A stretch of DNA of 64,000 nucleotides from Maricaulis sp965242785 (GTDB taxonomy: Bacteria; Pseudomonadota; Alphaproteobacteria; Caulobacterales; Maricaulaceae), in the NCBI GenBank assembly GCA_965242785.1, contig CBDETA010000001.1:248001-312000 (forward strand), read 5' to 3'. Of the stretch, positions 62,324 to 64,000 are shown in pieces. A program made the position numbers and the translations under genes. The notes beneath the pieces were generated by a model. That model ran no database searches. It was not told the origin of the DNA and saw only the letters and a list, made by a program, of their open reading frames with translations. Every line of letters begins with the position of its first letter. Position 1 is the stretch's first letter.

Positions 62324-63496
62324 TCAGGCGCCGACCTTGGCCTTCAGTTCGCCGACGAAGCGGTCGAAGACGCCGAAACTGTCCTGCGGGCCGGGCGAGG
62401 CTTCCGGGTGGTGCTGGACGGCCCAGACGGGCTTGTCGGTCAGCTTGAAGCCGGAATTGGAGCCGTCGAACAGGGAGACATGGGTTTCCACGGCATTGGC
62501 CGGCAGAGTCGAACCGTCGACGGCGAAACCGTGATTCATCGAGACGATCTCGACCTGTCCGGTCTCGTGGTTCTTCACCGGGTGATTGGCACCGTGATGG
62601 CCCTGGGGCATTTTCGCCGTCTTGGCGCCGATGGCGAGGGCCAGCATCTGGTGGCCCAGGCAGATGCCCAGGGACGGGATGCCGGCCTCGATGACGGCCT
62701 TGATGGTCGGCAGGGCGTATTTGCCGGTCTCCGCCGGGTCGCCCGGGCCGTTGGAGAAGACGACGCCATCGGGATTAAGCGCCTTGACCTGGTCGAAGGA
62801 GGCACTGCCCGGCAGCACGGCGACGCGGGCCCCGGCGCCGGTCAACAGGCGCAGGATGTTCGCCTTGACGCCGAAATCGAGGACGACGACGCGCGGACCG
62901 GTTTCCGGACCTTCGGCATAGCCCTGGCCCAGCGTCCAGTTGCCCTCATTCCATTCAGCCGGGTCGGTGCGGGTGACATCGGCGGCCAGTTCGCGGCCTT
63001 CCATGGTCGGGGCACCGGCGGCAGCCGCCTTCAGGGCCTCGATGTCGATATGGCCGTCGGGCGCGTGCGCGATGGCACACATCACCATGCCCTTTTCCCG
63101 GATGCGGCGGGTGAGGGCGCGGGTGTCGACACCGGTTAGGGCGACGATGCCGCGGGTGCGCAGCCATTCCTCGAACGTGGTTTCCGCCCGCCAATTGGCC
63201 GGCGGCGTGATCGTGGCGCGTGACACCATGCCGACGGCGGCCTTGCGGGCCGGCTCGGACGCGGCTTCCTCGTCCTCGGCATTGGCGCCGACATTGCCGA
63301 CATGCGGGAAGGTGAAGCACACCACCTGGCCAGCATAGGACGGGTCGGCGAGGATTTCCTGATGCCCGGTCATCGCCGTGTTGAAGCAGATTTCACCGAC
63401 TGCGATGCCCGCTGCGCCGGCGCCATAGCCAAACAGGACTTCACCGTCAGCGAGAGCGATCGCGCCGGTGGCTTGCGAGGTTGAGGCTTGGGTCAT
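62324..63496 (-). CDS. carA: Carbamoyl-phosphate synthase small (glutaminase) subunit
   Basis: The 390-residue protein has the N-terminal CarA domain (EICFNTAMTGHQEILADPSY, GVDTRALTRRIRE). The class I glutamine amidotransferase domain has FSNGPGDP, the nucleophile Cys in SLGICLGHQML, and VQHHPEASPGP with the catalytic His-Glu. It supplies ammonia to CarB for arginine and pyrimidine synthesis. carB is not adjacent. The ATG at 63496 is preferred; the upstream open frame has no homology. Confidence 0.98.
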   Translation of the reverse strand: MTQASTSQATGAIALADGEVLFGYGAGAAGIAVGEICFNTAMTGHQEILADPSYAGQVVCFTFPHVGNVGANAEDEEAASEPARKAAVGMVSRATITPPANWRAETTFEEWLRTRGIVALTGVDTRALTRRIREKGMVMCAIAHAPDGHIDIEALKAAAAGAPTMEGRELAADVTRTDPAEWNEGNWTLGQGYAEGPETGPRVVVLDFGVKANILRLLTGAGARVAVLPGSASFDQVKALNPDGVVFSNGPGDPAETGKYALPTIKAVIEAGIPSLGICLGHQMLALAIGAKTAKMPQGHHGANHPVKNHETGQVEIVSMNHGFAVDGSTLPANAVETHVSLFDGSNSGFKLTDKPVWAVQHHPEASPGPQDSFGVFDRFVGELKAKVGA

Positions 63497-63897
63497 GGGG
63501 CACTCCAGAGGCTGGCCGGGGGCTGGACCGGCAGGGCCGGGTGATGGGCGCTGCCCGCACCCTTGGGCGCGCGCAGAATCGGTGCCGGACGACGTCCGGG
63601 TAAACGGGCGCTTCGCTAGTCCCTTCAACCCGCCGGGTCAATCCCTGCAGGAATGCATGCCCGCTTTTCGATCACGCTTTGTGACCGGAATATGTTTGGG
63701 GGTTGATTATTTTTTTACACCGGCATATTTCCCCGGCCCTCGTTTCGAGGGCACATTAGAGGTGCCGGCAATGACGTCAGGATCAGACCGAAGAAGCTCG
63801 AAACCCCGGCGCGATTTAAAGAACGCGCAAGGAATCCTCTGCAAACCGGACTTACCATGGCGGGCTGCCAGAGGCACCCAGAACGGACCCATAACCC
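63497..63897. promoter_or_regulatory. Divergent promoter region between carA and the yqeY-like gene
   Basis: About 400 nt without a gene. It contains an A+T-rich stretch with a T run (63705-63716). A small hairpin GCCCTCG-TTT-CGAGGGC lies at 63735-63751. Both divergent genes must be transcribed from here. I see no pyrimidine-type leader or riboswitch. Confidence 0.5.
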
Positions 63898-64000
63898 ATG
63901 TCACTTCGTGAACGTATTACTGAAGAAATGAAATCGGCCCTGAAAGCCGGGGACAAGGCGCGTCTGTCGACGCTTCGCCTGGTCTCTGCTGCCGTCAAGG
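63898..64000 (+). CDS. GatB/YqeY domain protein (N-terminus only)
   Basis: The window ends 34 codons into a frame opening MSLRERITEEMKSALKAGDK, then STLRLVSAAVK. This is the N-terminal helix pair of YqeY-type proteins, a tRNA-amidotransferase-like family of unknown role. In Caulobacter-like genomes this gene stands between carA and dnaG/rpoD, which fits the divergence from carA here. Confidence 0.85.
   Translation, partial: MSLRERITEEMKSALKAGDKARLSTLRLVSAAVK

Overview
The window is a dense, GC-rich (visibly about 65% G+C) piece of a bacterial chromosome. Its gene content is typical of a stalked or prosthecate alphaproteobacterium, most likely Maricaulis or a close relative in the Hyphomonadaceae/Caulobacterales. 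Supporting genes are a TipF-type flagellar EAL protein, BamF-type DUF3035, DUF4170 and DUF2093 proteins, CsgH-type curli chaperones, a groESL operon with both a CIRCE element and an alphaproteobacterial RpoH-type promoter, and a carA / yqeY divergence. I saw no rRNA, tRNA, CRISPR array, insertion sequence or prophage. The species assignment is inference.

Layout. 1-9.7 kb: truncated S9 peptidase, groESL, an OmpA-like lipoprotein, tipF, a HAD hydrolase, a CheZ/CheY pair, a MaoC hydratase and ribF. 9.9-18.8 kb: ileS-lspA-bamF-mutL, then rsmD and an RGG-tailed pseudouridine synthase on the minus strand, tadA and a TfoX-N protein. 18.9-23.5 kb: a gutted amidohydrolase, GNAT, TSUP transporter, two very small membrane proteins, an APH-type phosphotransferase and a full amidohydrolase. 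23.7-27.3 kb: a copper module (copA, copB and a His-rich small protein) with a gene-poor upstream flank. 27.3-31.4 kb: purD, xseA, DUF2093, an M23 peptidase. 31.4-42.4 kb: a lipid A/Kdo block (LpxL-like acyltransferase, lpxK, waaA, DUF374 acyltransferase, msbA-like, DUF4170, pmbA) split by a + strand phosphatase and hybrid-less sensor kinase, then MAPEG and DsbA-like genes. 42.5-48.8 kb: a tiny flagellar-rod-like protein, a YkvA protein, a nest of intergenic repeats, glyQ, a GFA protein and glyS with an internal foreign-looking insert. 48.9-52.5 kb: ppdK and a SleB-type cell-wall hydrolase.

The most interesting segment is 52.6-54.0 kb. An AT-rich islet carries a 77-residue peptide with a strong ribosome binding site and, 13 nt downstream, a 337-residue MvdC/MvdD-type ATP-grasp ligase. 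The peptide has a leader element resembling the microviridin recognition motif and a Thr/Ser plus Asp/Glu-rich C-terminus. I read this as a minimal, two-gene graspetide (omega-ester/amide-linked RiPP) locus, apparently acquired by horizontal transfer.

The last part (54-64 kb) holds YciI and GST genes, a pseudo-receiver/ATPase regulator, a curli segment (a CsgH-like protein, a 13-unit curlin subunit and csgH), DUF1993, a Lon-N protein, a ParA ATPase with a ribbon-helix-like partner, DinB, carA and the start of a yqeY-type gene. Many neighbours are translationally coupled by ATGA or GTGA overlaps. Four convergent pairs share a single CTAG as both stop codons.
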